Shown here piece by piece: positions 1-10,792 of a DNA stretch of 64,000 nucleotides. Below the pieces are notes generated by a model. That model was not told where the DNA came from, searched no databases, and worked only from the letters and a program-made list of their open reading frames with translations. How positions within the stretch are numbered: the stretch's first letter is position 1; every line of letters starts with the position of its first letter. This DNA is from Ilex aquifolium (taxonomy: Eukaryota > Streptophyta > Magnoliopsida > Aquifoliales > Aquifoliaceae), in assembly GCA_951799425.1 (NCBI GenBank), contig OX637405.1, positions 20,247,089 to 20,311,088 on the forward strand. The letters run 5' to 3'. A program made the translations under genes and the position numbers.

Positions 1-446
1 AGAGATTTTAAAGAATGTAACCATTGTTTGGCTTTATCCCTCAAAGAGAAAGAAAACAATTTCATTTTTGTCAATTCAGAATTGTCTTGAAATGTTCCAC
101 ACACTTCTTCGAAGTCTTTGATATGCAGATACGGATTTTCTGCATCCAATCCATGAAACACGGGCAATAAATGCACTGTCCCCGGCTTTACAGTAAAGAG
201 GGGAGCATTTTCAGGAAAAATAAAACAAGAGGGGACACTATTCCTTGTGGGATGTAAGTAATCTCGCAATGTTCGAATGTTGGGTACTTCCCCCTCTCTC
301 ACATGATCTTCACCCTGCCTATCAATATTTGCCATATTGAAGTTACAAGAATCGGCTTCTGATTTGGGTGAAGGTGGTTCAAGTTGATTTACAGACCCAG
401 AAGATTCAGCAGGCAAATTTTGAAAGAGACGTTTGGTGTCAGTCAT
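1..446 (-). CDS. Gag N-terminal part, Athila-type Ty3/gypsy element (partial)
   Basis: The minus strand is open from an ATG at 446 to the window edge (about 148 codons). The product would be the amino-terminal part of the capsid polyprotein that packages the element RNA. It contains the block LRDYLHPTR, then FHGLDAENPYLHIKDFEEVC and RDKAKQWL, typical of Athila/Tat Gag. The Gag at 53943-54956 in this window has the same blocks in the same order, which supports both the assignment and this start. The start lies about 100 bp inside the primer site at 550-567, as expected for a first ORF. The rest of the element is outside the window, so its condition cannot be judged. Confidence 0.85.
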   Translation of the reverse strand, partial: MTDTKRLFQNLPAESSGSVNQLEPPSPKSEADSCNFNMANIDRQGEDHVREGEVPNIRTLRDYLHPTRNSVPSCFIFPENAPLFTVKPGTVHLLPVFHGLDAENPYLHIKDFEEVCGTFQDNSELTKMKLFSFSLRDKAKQWLHSLKS

Positions 447-549
447 AAAAAAAAACAAAATTATTCACAATAAGGCAAAAATATATACTAAAAGAGAGGT
501 TTTTTTTTTTTTTTTTTCACCTTTTTCTAAAAAGAGCACCTTTTATGGT

Positions 550-567
550 TCCCCGGCAACGGCGCCA
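550..567 (-). other. Primer binding site, tRNA-Asp type
   Basis: On the minus strand this reads TGGCGCCGTTGCCGGGGA, the complement of the 3' end of plant tRNA-Asp. It lies six bases inside the LTR end and fixes the orientation of the element as minus. Tat/Athila elements use this primer. Confidence 0.92.
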
Positions 568-1484
568 AAAACTTGACTTGATCCGAAATGTGTACACCCA
601 AGTGCAGGCGGTCAAGTTGTAGTAATAATCTGGTTTGAGTCCAGAGTCGAATCCTCAGGGAACTATGGTTGGTGTTCTTTGAAGTAAATAGTGAGAAAGA
701 CTTGTAACTGGAAATATTATGATTTTGAAGTTGTGGGAAGTTTTGGATAGAATGTAAAATTCTTTCCAATGGGTATTTTTCTAGACAAAATATAAGATGA
801 TTAAATGTAACAAACACTCTTTGGTTCGGGAATCAGAATATGTAGTTGATTATCCGGTGCATTATGTTTATGCTTTATAACTCAATTAACTCCCGTGTCA
901 ACGGCAAATTAATCGGAAGATAGGAATGAAGTGCAATAATGGTGGACATTGAAAGTTTGTCATGAAGAGTTAGTTAGGGTACTTGCCTTGAATCAATGGA
1001 TCTTTCCATGTAGGAGTCATCCATTTATCATAGAAAGATCCGTTGATTATACAAAGTACCTTTACTTTGCTAGGTGCATTCAATCACCCAAAAATCAAGT
1101 GGAGTATAGAACATTTAAGCATAAAGGTGATACACAAACATAATGTCCAGATTAATCTTTTACATATCTATCATCCCTTCCCAAAGAGTGAATGAGGACT
1201 ACTCACCCTTCATAGCTATGGTAAAGCTAGAATGATGAATGGTACTCATCCCCAAAAGGTGTTACAAAGTAAAATGCTCAAGCACTAGAAGTAAAATGCT
1301 TTAAAGTAAATTAGCTAAACAAGGAGCCGATCTTCGACAAAGAATGAGTGAATCACGTTCCACCCTTCACGGCTTTGGTAAAGCTCTAGAAAAGTGGAAG
1401 AGTTTCACTCCTCTAAGGGGAAGAAGGAAGCTCCAACAATGGAAGTAAAAGAAAACAATACTTAAATTAAAAGAAAGCAATAAA

Positions 1485-1640
1485 TACTTGGTGTTTAATT
1501 CACAACCAAGAGATAAAAATACATAAAAGAAAACAATAACTACTTGGTGTTTAATTCACAACCAAGAAATAAAAATACATAAAAGAAAACAATAACTACT
1601 TGGTGTTTAATTCACAACCAAGATATAATAAAAAGAAAAT
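1485..1640. repeat. 56-bp tandem repeat inside LTR
   Basis: Units begin at 1485, 1541 and 1597, each starting TACTTGGTGTTT, with an exact 56-bp period and near identity. About 2.7 copies are present. A related duplication of AGCTATAAAGAAATGACAAT occurs at about 1648 and 1718. Confidence 0.9.
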
Positions 1641-1954
1641 AATAAAAGCTATAAAGAAATGACAATTAGAAGAGGAGGCTCAGCCTTCCATTATATTTAT
1701 ACAAGCAAGTAAATATAAAAGCTATAAAGAAATGACAATTAGAAGAAAGAACTCTTACCATAAGAACATAAGCATAAAATCTTCAATACATGAATTGAAA
1801 TGGAAGCTACAAAAGATGAAAGAAAATTTGCTCTCTAAAAACTCTTCTAAAATCTCTCCTAACTCTTAGTTCCTCTCTTGGTTTTTCCACCAATTCCACC
1901 CTCAGATCCCCCCCTGAAATGCAGAAGGAGCAGCCTATTTATAGGCGTAGGAAG

Positions 1955-2090
1955 GCTGGGCAAGTGGGCAAGTGGGCAAGTGGAGAATGAACGGTGGTGT
2001 TGCTGAATGCTGATTTTTCAAATGCTTTTATTACACTTTGTCCTGCTTTTATTACACTTTGTCCTTCTTTTATTACACTTTGTCCTTCAT
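1955..2090. repeat. Short tandem repeats upstream of the LTR TATA box
   Basis: GGGCAAGTG is repeated three times at about 1958-1983, and a unit of about 21 bp containing TTTTATTACACTTTGTCC is repeated three times at about 2025-2088. In the LTR orientation both lie just upstream of the TATA box at 1935-1945, the position held by palindromes in other LTRs of this window. Confidence 0.8.
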
Positions 2091-2277
2091 TCTTTGCATT
2101 CTCCTGACATTGCTCCCTTGGTCTTGCGTTAATTCGGCATTTGTCCCTCAGATGTACTTCTTGGATGCCTTTGGACTTTCCTTCACTTTAGAACCTAAAA
2201 TATCATCATTTAAACTCCATCAAAGTATAATTAGTCCAAAAAGAGTGTAACAATATGCTACTTTTGAGTGCTAATCA

Positions 2278-4097
2278 GGTTCCCTCCTACTAAGGTTTAA
2301 TCCAAACCTAGGATATTTTTATGAAATGGGTAAGATGATAGATAGTATATCTCTTGCCTATTGTCGGTAATGTGTTGAAATGGGTATTGAAATGGGTAAA
2401 GGTCAATTCTAATTGGATTGGTAATTAGAAATTATTAAATGAAATTTCTAGAATTGGGTATATGGGATTGACCCAATGAAATTCTTGGATTATGTGAATT
2501 GTGGGCATGCTATGTGCTTATGTTATGCCATGAGAATTAAAGTGGGTTATTATTTGATTTTGTGATGACATGCTTGGGTGTATTCAAGAAAATGTTGGTA
2601 TATGTATACATGTTATAATATATTGACATTGTAGAGAATTATGGAAAATTATATGCTTATGATGTAATTTTGCCATGAAACATATAAAATGTGATTGGAA
2701 TGTTCATGTGTTCCTCATAGCATATTGAACATGGTAATATTGTTGCAATGGAGCATCACATTGCATATGCACGGGAACATCGCATTTAGCGGGTGTGTGT
2801 GCATGGTGGTTGTCTTCACCACGCGTGGTGGATGACGAGTGGGCTCGGGTAATATGAGTCGATGACCTAGTCGAGTCGCATGGTTTATATGTTGATAGGG
2901 TTGGGGTAGCAAGAAGGGCTAGACTATCCCTCGGGTGAGAGACCCGGTGATTGGATACGCACTCCGTTGGTATAAGAGCCCATAAAGTGTGTCGGTGTAC
3001 GCGGAACCGTTGGTGGAAGTCCATGAATTCCGTGTAGGTTGGGTGACCTTTGGTGTGAGTCCATGAACATCCACCCCTATATAGACCCTAGAATGAAAGG
3101 TCATTTGATGTGCAACATCAATGACGGATTGGTACACATTGGCACTTACATGTGTAGAGGAGCCGGGAAGGGCTCGGTTGATATGCATGAGTGGGTCTCA
3201 CCTCATTCCATAGCATGGCATTGCAATTTCCATCATTGAATATATTTCCTTGCTTGGAATGTTATGAATTGTGGTTTTGTGGCATGTGAACATTTCATAT
3301 GCATATAGGTTGGGGAGTAGCCTCATTAGGAGATACCCTATTGAGCGTGGCTCACCCTTTGTGAGAAAAACATTTCAGGTGCGGGGTTCACACCGGCGGA
3401 CGGCTCCCATTTCGAGCCCCAAAGTTGAAGAAAGCCGACTTGTGGCTTTTATTGTTATTTTGTAAAGCTTTTGAAAGAATTCCATTTTTGATATGTAAAT
3501 GTATGGAATCAATTGTAATAGAACTTGTACAAACCATGTTTTATATGGAAATCCTTGTCATGCATGTATTTGATGAATTGGGAAGGGTTTTGAATGGATT
3601 GGAAAGGAAAAATGGTTGAAAATGGCAAAACTGGGCAGAGAGTACCGGTACTGGGTACCGGTACTGAATGGTACCGGTACTGTGTACCGGTACCCTCTTT
3701 CCAGTGGGTTGACAGTACCGGTACCGGGTACCGGTACCCCCTTTCCAGTGGGTTGACAGTACCGGTACCGGGTACCGGTACTGAATGGTACCGGTACTGG
3801 GTACCGGTACTCTCTTCAAAATTTTCAGTTTTTCACACTGCTTCGCCCTATTTTCAATCCACGTTTTTCCTTCCTTCCAATGATATAAATGGATTATAAT
3901 GGAATATAAATCATGGTATATTGAATATTGGTTGAACCCAAAGGAATAATCGAATCCGGTTAACAATTGTGAATTAAGATCCCGGTTAAGGGGATGCTAC
4001 TATCGTGGTGTTAAGTTAAGTGACATCCACGGGTAATTCCGCGGGTTGACGGGTGGTCAACGGTTAATATAGGACCCCCGAAAATTGGGGCGTCACA
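2278..4097 (+). mobile_element. Tekay-type LTR fragment (3' part)
   Basis: This matches, in plus orientation, the last two thirds of the LTR of the complete Tekay element at 32342-42616. Shared blocks include CCTCCTACTAAGGTTTA near the start, the central GGGAGTAGCCT and GAGATACCCTATTGAGCG, and the end GGGGCGTCACA at 4087-4097. The first part of the LTR is missing because Athila element A lies against it. No tRNA-iMet primer site follows, so this is a 3' LTR or a solo LTR rather than a 5' LTR. Confidence 0.82.
3642..3810. repeat. Palindrome array A, GTACCGGTAC x10
   Basis: Ten copies of the perfect 10-bp palindrome GTACCGGTAC occur in 169 bp. Some are spaced by 3-6 bases, others by the linker CTTTCCAGTGGGTTGACA. 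The array lies 287-455 bp from the 3' end of the Tekay-type LTR, the same place as the arrays in the other Tekay-type LTRs here. Confidence 0.97.
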
Positions 4098-4110
4098 CTC
4101 TCCCTCCGGA
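4098..4110. other. Short filler between two elements
   Basis: Thirteen bases lie between the Tekay-type LTR end at 4097 and the LARD left LTR at 4111. Nothing is recognised in them. Confidence 0.5.
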
Positions 4111-5841
4111 TGATGCAAGAAGATAGGAAACAACAACAAAATGGATGTGAATGGAAATGTGATGAACAAAATGTATGAAATGAAATGCGTGTGTGGTGAA
4201 CAAAAGTGCTCCCCAATCGCAAGGAGTCTTTCGTTGTCGGTGTTTTACTTGGAAGAGTATTCCAAGGTCGTCTCCTCAGGGAAGGAAAGGGAGTTTTGTG
4301 AAAGTGATTTTGGTGAACAAAAGAGAAAATGTAAAATCTTTTGTTTGAGTTTTGTGTTTGGTTTGTAAATGAAAATGCAAATAAAGCAAGTGTTGGCTAA
4401 TCCAAAGGGTTCATTCCAATGGGAATACCAAATCAACTCAAAGCCTTCCTCCGATTGAGCATGAATGAACGATTGATTCGGGGGAAGCTAGGGATGAGAT
4501 TGGTGAGTATCTAAGCATAAACCGTGACTAGGCCTACGGAATATCAAAGGCTCACCAACTCATCCACTCTCAACCCCGTCAAACCGAACCATTTGACTCT
4601 AAAGGGAGGAATGAAGAAGAGTTGAAAATGGTATTCCCAAGAGAAATTTTCCCTTGGATTAACCAACTTAAATCCTAGCTACTCATATTAACAATGCAAG
4701 ACAAGCATAAAGGAAATGGACATGGAAGGGAAATGGAGCATGGAACTTAACTTACAACAAGAAATTTAAAGCTATGAAGGAAAAATATGCAATACCCAAT
4801 ATAAAAGCTTGAAATGAAGAAAACTTAAATAACAATGGTGAAATGAAGAACATGAAAGTAAACTTGCAATAAACTTGAAAGGAATGACATTAAAGACAAT
4901 AAATGAAGCTTACAAGGTTCTTACATTAAACTACAAGTGAAAGAGTGGAAGAAAAATGCAAAAACGTCACTTTGAGCACTATTCATCATTTTCCCCCTTG
5001 GAGCTTTCTATATCTAATCCTAAGCTTAGGTAGCCAACTCCTATACAAGTTTGTAATGTTCCATATATGTTGTGTGGAGACTTGCCAAAACGTCCAAGAG
5101 GCTCCCCCCTAGCTGTGTGTACGAGCTCCCATCAAGAGAGGGCTGAATGGATGGCTTCACAGGCTAGGATATCATAGCCCTGGCAGCCCACTTCTCTCCC
5201 ATCCTCCATCAATGCATTGGCCTTCAAAGTCTTCTACTTGAGTGTAGGAGGCCTGCAAATGTGTAAGGAAATGTTGGGATAGGCGTGGGAGAAGTGTAGG
5301 TGGGACCCCCAAGCCTCAAAGTTGAGTTACAGGCTGTTTTCGCGACCAGAAGGTCCGGAGTACCGGTACTAGGTACCGGTACTGTTTTTCTGCACTGGAC
5401 CACCTTCGGTAGAATCGGCATAACTCTTGATCTAACCGTTGGATTGGACTGAAATTTTGACACCAAATAGAAGACACCCATATCTACAACTTCATGTTTT
5501 TAACTTTTCCAAATTCGGAGTAGATCATGGTCAAAATGGAGGAATTCAGAGGCAGTGCTTCCAATTGTTGCTGCAGCTGGTGCCCTTGTTCCCAAGCACC
5601 AATGCCTTCTTGATTTCTTCACTTTTAAGCCTCCAATTCTTCATGTATTGTGTCCATGCCTTCACCACACATCCAACATAGTTGCAATGTCCTAAAATAC
5701 ATGATTTAAGCAATAAAAACTTGCAACATCAAAATATCAACATTATTCATAATTTCGGCTAACTCTAAGTACTTAAATGCAAAAGTTGAGTTAAAATGCA
5801 TGTAATGAGCCCTTCAAATATGAAATATTATGTGCTCATCA
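4111..5841 (-). repeat. LARD element, 3' LTR
   Basis: The downstream LTR in minus orientation. It matches 9050-10792 over most of its length. The tip at 4111-4165 is clearly more divergent from its partner than the rest. It holds two copies of GTACCGGTAC at 5360-5382. Confidence 0.88.
5360..5382. repeat. Palindrome pair B, GTACCGGTAC x2
   Basis: Two copies of GTACCGGTAC, 459-481 bp from the LTR start. The partner LTR has four copies at the same place (10281-10332). Confidence 0.95.
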
Positions 5842-5854
5842 CACCCCCCAACTT
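5842..5854 (-). other. Polypurine tract of LARD element
   Basis: On the minus strand AAGTTGGGGGGTG lies directly against the 3' LTR start TGATGAGCAC, the position of the plus-strand DNA primer in LTR retrotransposons. Confidence 0.8.
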
Positions 5855-7555
5855 AAGCTTTGCTAGTCCCTAGCAAACAAAATGTAAAAAGCAAGAAAAC
5901 AAAAAATAAAACTATACTAATTCCGATATTGCATTTAGCACATGCAACAAGCCTTTAAACCCCTAGGTGATCCCTAGTGGACGAGTTTTGTCTCGTGAAG
6001 GTTTCCAGTGAAGGTACCTACAAACTTCTTTTCATAGTATCCAATATTTAAAATATATTCCCTTATCTTAATTAGCAATGGGATACTAAAAACAACTTGG
6101 TTCAAACACCCGAACAAATCACACATGAGACATATCATAGCCGTAAATGCTATTCTAGAGTATCCACATACACATTTCTTTCAAAACTCGTGTGTGTGTG
6201 AAATGAACATGTAATTTAAACATTTACACAATGGAGTTCACATTTACTTTGGCCATCCACATTAAGCTTCGATGCAAAAACTCACCAAGGGTGTTCTCTC
6301 AAAATGAATAACACTATGATTATCCGGGCATGCTCTCCATGTGTATATGTGAGATGGAATCTTGTCCACAAAACAAAGTATGCTCACATATAATCCAAAA
6401 ATGAAGTATGCATAAAAATGAAACAAGCTTGGCATAATCTCATGAAAGGAATGCTAGGGCATTAGATAACAAAATCAACTTCTCTTGTTCTTTTAACGTA
6501 TGCATCCCCCATGCTTCTCTAGATCTTTTAGGACTTTCATGGGTTGTAATGTGGCCTTGGGGTGATGTTGTGGTAAGGGAAACGAAGGATATAGGATAAC
6601 AAAGAGGGTTGTTCCGGGTGAATGACCTTAATCTTAGAAAAACACTTCCCTTTTATGGGATTTAGATTTTCACACCATCACCACACCCTTTGTTTCTTTT
6701 CTTTCTTTTCCTTTACATTTTTCCCTTTTCTTTTTCTCATTCTTTTTCTCCTTTTTCACTCCCTTTCTCTCATTTTCTTGGATTTTCATTCTTTTTCCAT
6801 TGAACTCTTTTGATTTTCAACATCCTTCATCCCTTTTGTTTGATTTTTCACACCATCATTCCTTTTCTTTTATCATCACCCAACTTAGCACTAGGAACAA
6901 CCAAGGTAAGGTAGATATTTATCATTTTCATTGGCTTGGTTACATGTGGCATAGAAACGAATTCAATTAAGGCTCAATCATGGCACTAGGGATAAAATTT
7001 CACAAGAAAAAGGCTAAGGCTCAAAGCATCAAAGATGGCCTAAGATCATTTCTAGATAGGCATGGGAGAGCATTGTACAATCAAGACAAAGTCAATCAAC
7101 TACCCAAATACACCTAACCAAAACAAGCATAATGAGATTATTGAACAAATTTGGAATTTGAAAAATTGTTCCTTGAGTAAATGTAAGTTCCTTCCAACAA
7201 GAATTGGCACTAAAGCTCACACGGGTACTTACTCATCTCCACTATTCATGTCAAGCACTCAAATGTGAACTCAATCCGTAAATTGTCCAAATTACACATT
7301 CAAGGTGCACAATGGTTGAGTTTGAAAGAAAACACATATGTGATACTCAAGCATAGGATAAACTTCTATAATGTGCTCATGTATTCAAAGTTCAAAATGA
7401 AGATCAAGTAATTCACAAATCCCATAACAATTAGGATAGAGGAATATAGTTCAATATTGACTATTTTTCACAAAAATTGTCCAAAATTTTTCAAAATTTT
7501 CACATTTCCAACTTATTCTATACACAAAGTGGTGGAACATGTGAATGGTGCACCT
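5855..7555. other. LARD internal region without ORF
   Basis: No credible coding sequence. It contains a long pyrimidine-rich stretch at about 6690-6860 (purine-rich in the element's own orientation), and a conserved block around 7100-7260 (AATGAGATTATTGAA ... TCATCTCCACT) that recurs at about 31790-31900 in the Athila tail, suggesting shared Tat/Athila ancestry. Confidence 0.6.
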
Positions 7556-7568
7556 CACCCCCCAACTT
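7556..7568 (-). other. Extra polypurine-tract-like site 1
   Basis: An exact copy of the AAGTTGGGGGGTG tract found next to the 3' LTR, here well inside the element. Confidence 0.55.
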
Positions 7569-7709
7569 AAACTATGCATTGTCCTCAATGCACAAGGAAT
7601 CATGCAATGAAAATAATGAAGGTAAAATGGGAAATGAGATACCCCCTTTTTTTTTTTTTTATATATATATAAACATAAAAGAGAAAATGAAACACACAAA
7701 GCTCATTTA

Positions 7710-7722
7710 CACCCCCCAACTT
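7710..7722 (-). other. Extra polypurine-tract-like site 2
   Basis: A second internal copy of the TTGGGGGGTG core, about 155 bp from site 1. It could be a central polypurine tract or a trace of internal rearrangement. Confidence 0.5.
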
Positions 7723-7807
7723 AGACTAGAACATGGGGGAGAAATGCTGGTGATGCCCTCAAAGCAGGTGGAGCAGCATTGCAGAGATTGGGTCTTTCAG
7801 GCAAACA

Positions 7808-7903
7808 GTACCGGTACTCGGTACCGGTACTGCAATTCCAGTAGACTTTTAGTACCGGTACTGGGTACCGGTACCATTTGGTACCGGTACCGAGTACCGG
7901 TAC
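7808..7903. repeat. Palindrome array C, GTACCGGTAC x6
   Basis: Six copies start at 7808, 7821, 7852, 7865, 7881 and 7894, with one linker containing TTCCAGTAGACTTTT. This array is in the internal region of the LARD element, 3' of its ORF, not in an LTR. Confidence 0.96.
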
Positions 7904-8069
7904 TGTTCTGCTTTGTCTGCCAAACTACTCCCGCTGAAACATGCTTCATGTTAAAATCTAAACTACAATGATACTCACCATTATACTACAATGACATGAA
8001 AAATAAAAATATAACAATAAAAGAGATATAACTACTATGTACATGGAAACAAAACAACAAGGGCTCATG

Positions 8070-8912
8070 TCAATCCGGCTTCAATTCGGATATGACCCTA
8101 CGCCCATGGATTTTTTTGATTTTAAATTTTTTTTGTTGTATAAATGCCCTTGCTAACCAATCTATCCAACAATACAAAGGAAAAGAAGTCAAAAATCTCA
8201 ACCAAACCAAGATATAGACAAGTTTATGCAATACAAAAGGTGGAGTATTCAATTTTTCTTTAAGAGTCTCAAAACTTAACTCCATTGCAATGCCCTCCCC
8301 AAGTTGAGAAATGTGAATCTCAACACCACTCATAGATGGCAAAATGTCCTTGGGCTCATTAGCCTCATGCAAGATAATAACTTTATCAAATGTTTCACAA
8401 TCTATAGTGGTGGGAGATTCAACATCCATATGCATTTCATTGGGGGGGTCATCCTCAATACATTGACTATGCTCAAGGTGTTGTTCTTCATGCATAACAA
8501 TTGTAGCATTAGTCAATGCATTAAGTTGTTGGGCAATGCATTCCATTTGGGCATTGCATTCCATTTGGGATTGCATAAAATCACACCAAATATTTTCCAA
8601 TTCTACTTCGGTTGAGTTCCCATATGTTGGATAGTGGGAGAATTCATTTGGTGGTGTGAGATTGGATGAAAAATTATACGGTTCATTCTCCCAACCATAA
8701 CTCGAATAACTCGGTGAATCATAATGGTTGCGGTAAAAATTTAGGTAGTCCAACTCTGAATTTGAACTTTCGCATTCAAGGTCTTGAACCGGATAAGTTA
8801 TTTGGCACATACAAGAGATGAGTCCATAGTCATCACAAATCTCACACACATTTTCATAATAAGGGGCATTTGATACATTTTCATAATAATTATAAGACAT
8901 TACATAAAACAC
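8070..8912 (-). CDS. LARD element ORF, possibly Gag-derived (280 aa)
   Basis: This is the only long ORF of the element. It begins 112 bp inside the primer site, where gag would start. Near the amino end is CEICDDYGLISCMC, which resembles the zinc knuckle CEICALSGHPAGEC in the Gag at 53943-54956. A Tyr/Asn/Trp-rich stretch follows (NHYDSPSYSSYGWENEPYNF) that recalls the segment after that knuckle in Athila/Tat Gag. The middle holds MECNAQMECIAQQ and is acidic; the carboxyl end is hydrophobic then basic. I infer a diverged carboxyl half of Gag retained without the capsid core. This is inference; the histidine of the knuckle is replaced by Leu. An unrelated lineage-specific protein remains possible. 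Confidence 0.6.
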   Translation of the reverse strand: MFYVMSYNYYENVSNAPYYENVCEICDDYGLISCMCQITYPVQDLECESSNSELDYLNFYRNHYDSPSYSSYGWENEPYNFSSNLTPPNEFSHYPTYGNSTEVELENIWCDFMQSQMECNAQMECIAQQLNALTNATIVMHEEQHLEHSQCIEDDPPNEMHMDVESPTTIDCETFDKVIILHEANEPKDILPSMSGVEIHISQLGEGIAMELSFETLKEKLNTPPFVLHKLVYILVWLRFLTSFPLYCWIDWLARAFIQQKKFKIKKIHGRRVISELKPD

Positions 8913-9024
8913 AAATTAAAACAAAATATTTACAAATGAGACGACATACCTTGGCCCGTGATGAAAATCACAAGACTTACCTTATGCCGTCCCAAAATCA
9001 CCTCTTGAACTCGACGCTTAACCT

Positions 9025-9042
9025 TCCCCGGCAACGGCGCCA
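9025..9042 (-). other. Primer binding site of LARD element, tRNA-Asp type
   Basis: Minus strand TGGCGCCGTTGCCGGGGA, identical to the site at 550-567, seven bases inside the LTR end at 9050. Confidence 0.92.
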
Positions 9043-9049
9043 AAATGGT

Positions 9050-10792
9050 TGATGGAAAAACGTTGTTGGATGGAATTGTGGAATGAACAAAATGTTTGAA
9101 ATGAAATGCGTGTGTGGTGAACAAAAGTGCTCCCCAATCGCAAGGAGTCTTTCGTTGTCGGTGTTTTACTTGGAAGAGTATTCCAAGGTCGTCTCCTCAG
9201 GGAAGGAAAGGGAGTTTTGTGAAAGTGATTTTGGTGAACAAAAGAGAAAATGTAAAATATTTTGTTTGAGTTTTGTGTTTGGTTTGTAAATGAAAATGCA
9301 AATAAAGCAAGTGTTGGCTAATCCAAAGGGTTCATTCCAATGGGAATACCAAATCAACTCAAAGCCTTCCTCCGATTGAGCATGAATGAACGATTGATTC
9401 GGGGGAAGCTAGGGACGAGATTGGTGAGTATCTAAGCATAAACCGTGACTAGGCCTACGGAATATCAAAGGCTCACCAACTCATCCACTCTCAACCCCGT
9501 CAAACCGAACCATTTGACTCTAAAGGGAGGAATGAAGAAGAGTTGAAAATGGTATTCCCAAGAGGAATTTTCCCTTGGATTAACCAACTTAAATCCTAGC
9601 TACTCATATTAACAATGCAAGACAAGCATAAAGGAAATGGACATGGAAGGGAAATGGAGCATGGAACTTAACTTACAACAAGAAATCTAAAGCTATGAAG
9701 GAAAAATATGCAATACCCAATATAAAAGCTTGAAATGAAGAAAACTTAAATAACAATGGTGAAATGAAGAACATGAAAGTAAACTTGCAATAAACTTGAA
9801 AGGAATGACATTAAAGACAATAAATGAAGCTTACAAGGTTCTTACATTAAACTACAAGTGAAAGAGTGGAAGAAAAATGCAAAAACGTCACTTTGAGCAC
9901 TATTCATCATTTTCCCCCTTGGAGCTTTCTATATTTAATCCTAAGCTTAGGTAGCCAACTCCTATACAAGCTTGTAATGTTCCATATATGCTGTGTGGAG
10001 ACTTGCCAAAACGTCCAAGAGGCTCCCCCCTAGTTGTGTGTACGAGCTCCCATCAAGAGAGGGCTGAATGGATGGCTTCACAGGCTAGGAGATCATAGCC
10101 CTGGCAGCCCACTTCTCTCCCATCCTCCATCAATGCATTGGCCTTCAAAGTCTTCTACTTGAGTGTAGGAGGCCTGCAAATGTGTAAGGAAATGTTGGGA
10201 TAGGCGTGGGAGAAGTGTAGGTGGGACCCCCAAGCCTCAAAGTTGAGTTACAGGCTGTTTTCGCGACCAGAAGGTCCGGAGTACCGGTACTAGGTACCGG
10301 TACCATTTGGTACCGGTACCGAGTACCGGTACTATTTTTCTGCACTGGATCACCTTCGGTAGAATCGGCATAACTCTTGATCTAACCGTTGGATTGGACT
10401 GAAATGTTGACACCAAACAGAAGACACCCATATCTACAAATTTTGTGTTTTTAACTTTGCCAAATTCTGAGTAGATCATGGTCAAAATGGAGGAATTCCG
10501 AGGCAGTGCTTCCAATTGTTGCTGCAGCTGGTGCCCTTGTTCCCAAGCACCAATGCCTTCTTGATTTCTTCACTTTTAAGCCTCCAATTCTTCATGTATT
10601 GTGTCCATGCCTTCACCACACATCCAACATAGTTGCAATGTCCTAAAATACATGATTTAAGCAATAAAAACTTGCAACATCAAAATATCAACATTATTCA
10701 TAATTTCGGCTAACTCTAAGTACTTAAATGCAAAAGTTGAGTTAAAATGCATGTAATGAGCCCTTCAAATATGCAATATTATGTGCTCATCA
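9050..10792 (-). repeat. LARD element, 5' LTR
   Basis: The upstream LTR in minus orientation, TGATGAGCACATAATATTG at 10792 to CCATCA at 9050. It is about 1% different from the left LTR by eye. A TATA-like AAATATAG lies at about 9930. Confidence 0.9.
10281..10332. repeat. Palindrome array B', GTACCGGTAC x4
   Basis: Four copies, 460-511 bp from the LTR start. The first two correspond to the pair in the left LTR; the segment with the other two, including CATTTG, is absent there. Confidence 0.95.

Larger units (their letters stand above)
574..2277 (-). mobile_element. 5' LTR of Athila-type element A
   Basis: The LTR runs on the minus strand from TGATTAGCAC at 2277 to GTCA at 574, followed by the tRNA-Asp primer site. 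A TATA-like CCTATAAATAG lies at 1935-1945. It contains several short tandem repeats, listed separately. The element was inserted into a Tekay-type LTR whose remainder begins at 2278. Its 3' half and second LTR are outside the window, so no target duplication can be read. Boundaries are inferred from the TG...CA ends and the spacing to the primer site. Confidence 0.8.
4111..10792 (-). mobile_element. Non-autonomous LTR retrotransposon (LARD family)
   Basis: Two direct repeats (4111-5841 and 9050-10792) start TGATGAGCAC and end TCA in minus orientation, and flank 3.2 kb with a tRNA-Asp primer site at 9025-9042 and a polypurine tract at 5842-5854. No protease, reverse transcriptase or integrase is visible; the only long ORF is at 8070-8912. 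It therefore looks like a large retrotransposon derivative that relies on enzymes of a Tat/Athila relative. By eye the LTRs differ at roughly 1% of positions plus a change in palindrome copy number, so it is fairly young. The flanking pentamers do not match, and the last 50 bp of the left LTR diverges from the right one, so the ends may have recombined. Confidence 0.85.

Noticed and set aside
2704-3239. ORFs such as 2704-3024 and the related 25560-25940, 33423-33806 and 41079-41462
   Set aside because: They recur in every Tekay-type LTR in either orientation and reflect conserved LTR sequence, not a selected protein.
3594-3966. ORFs with repeated peptides such as VPVPSTGT and RYRYCVPV
   Set aside because: They are translations of the GTACCGGTAC palindrome array on both strands, not proteins. 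The same applies at 5224-5481, 7477-7971, 10145-10515, 24945-25208 and 32628-32912.
6622-6813. 63-aa ORF rich in Phe, Ser and Leu
   Set aside because: Produced by the pyrimidine-rich tract of the LARD internal region.
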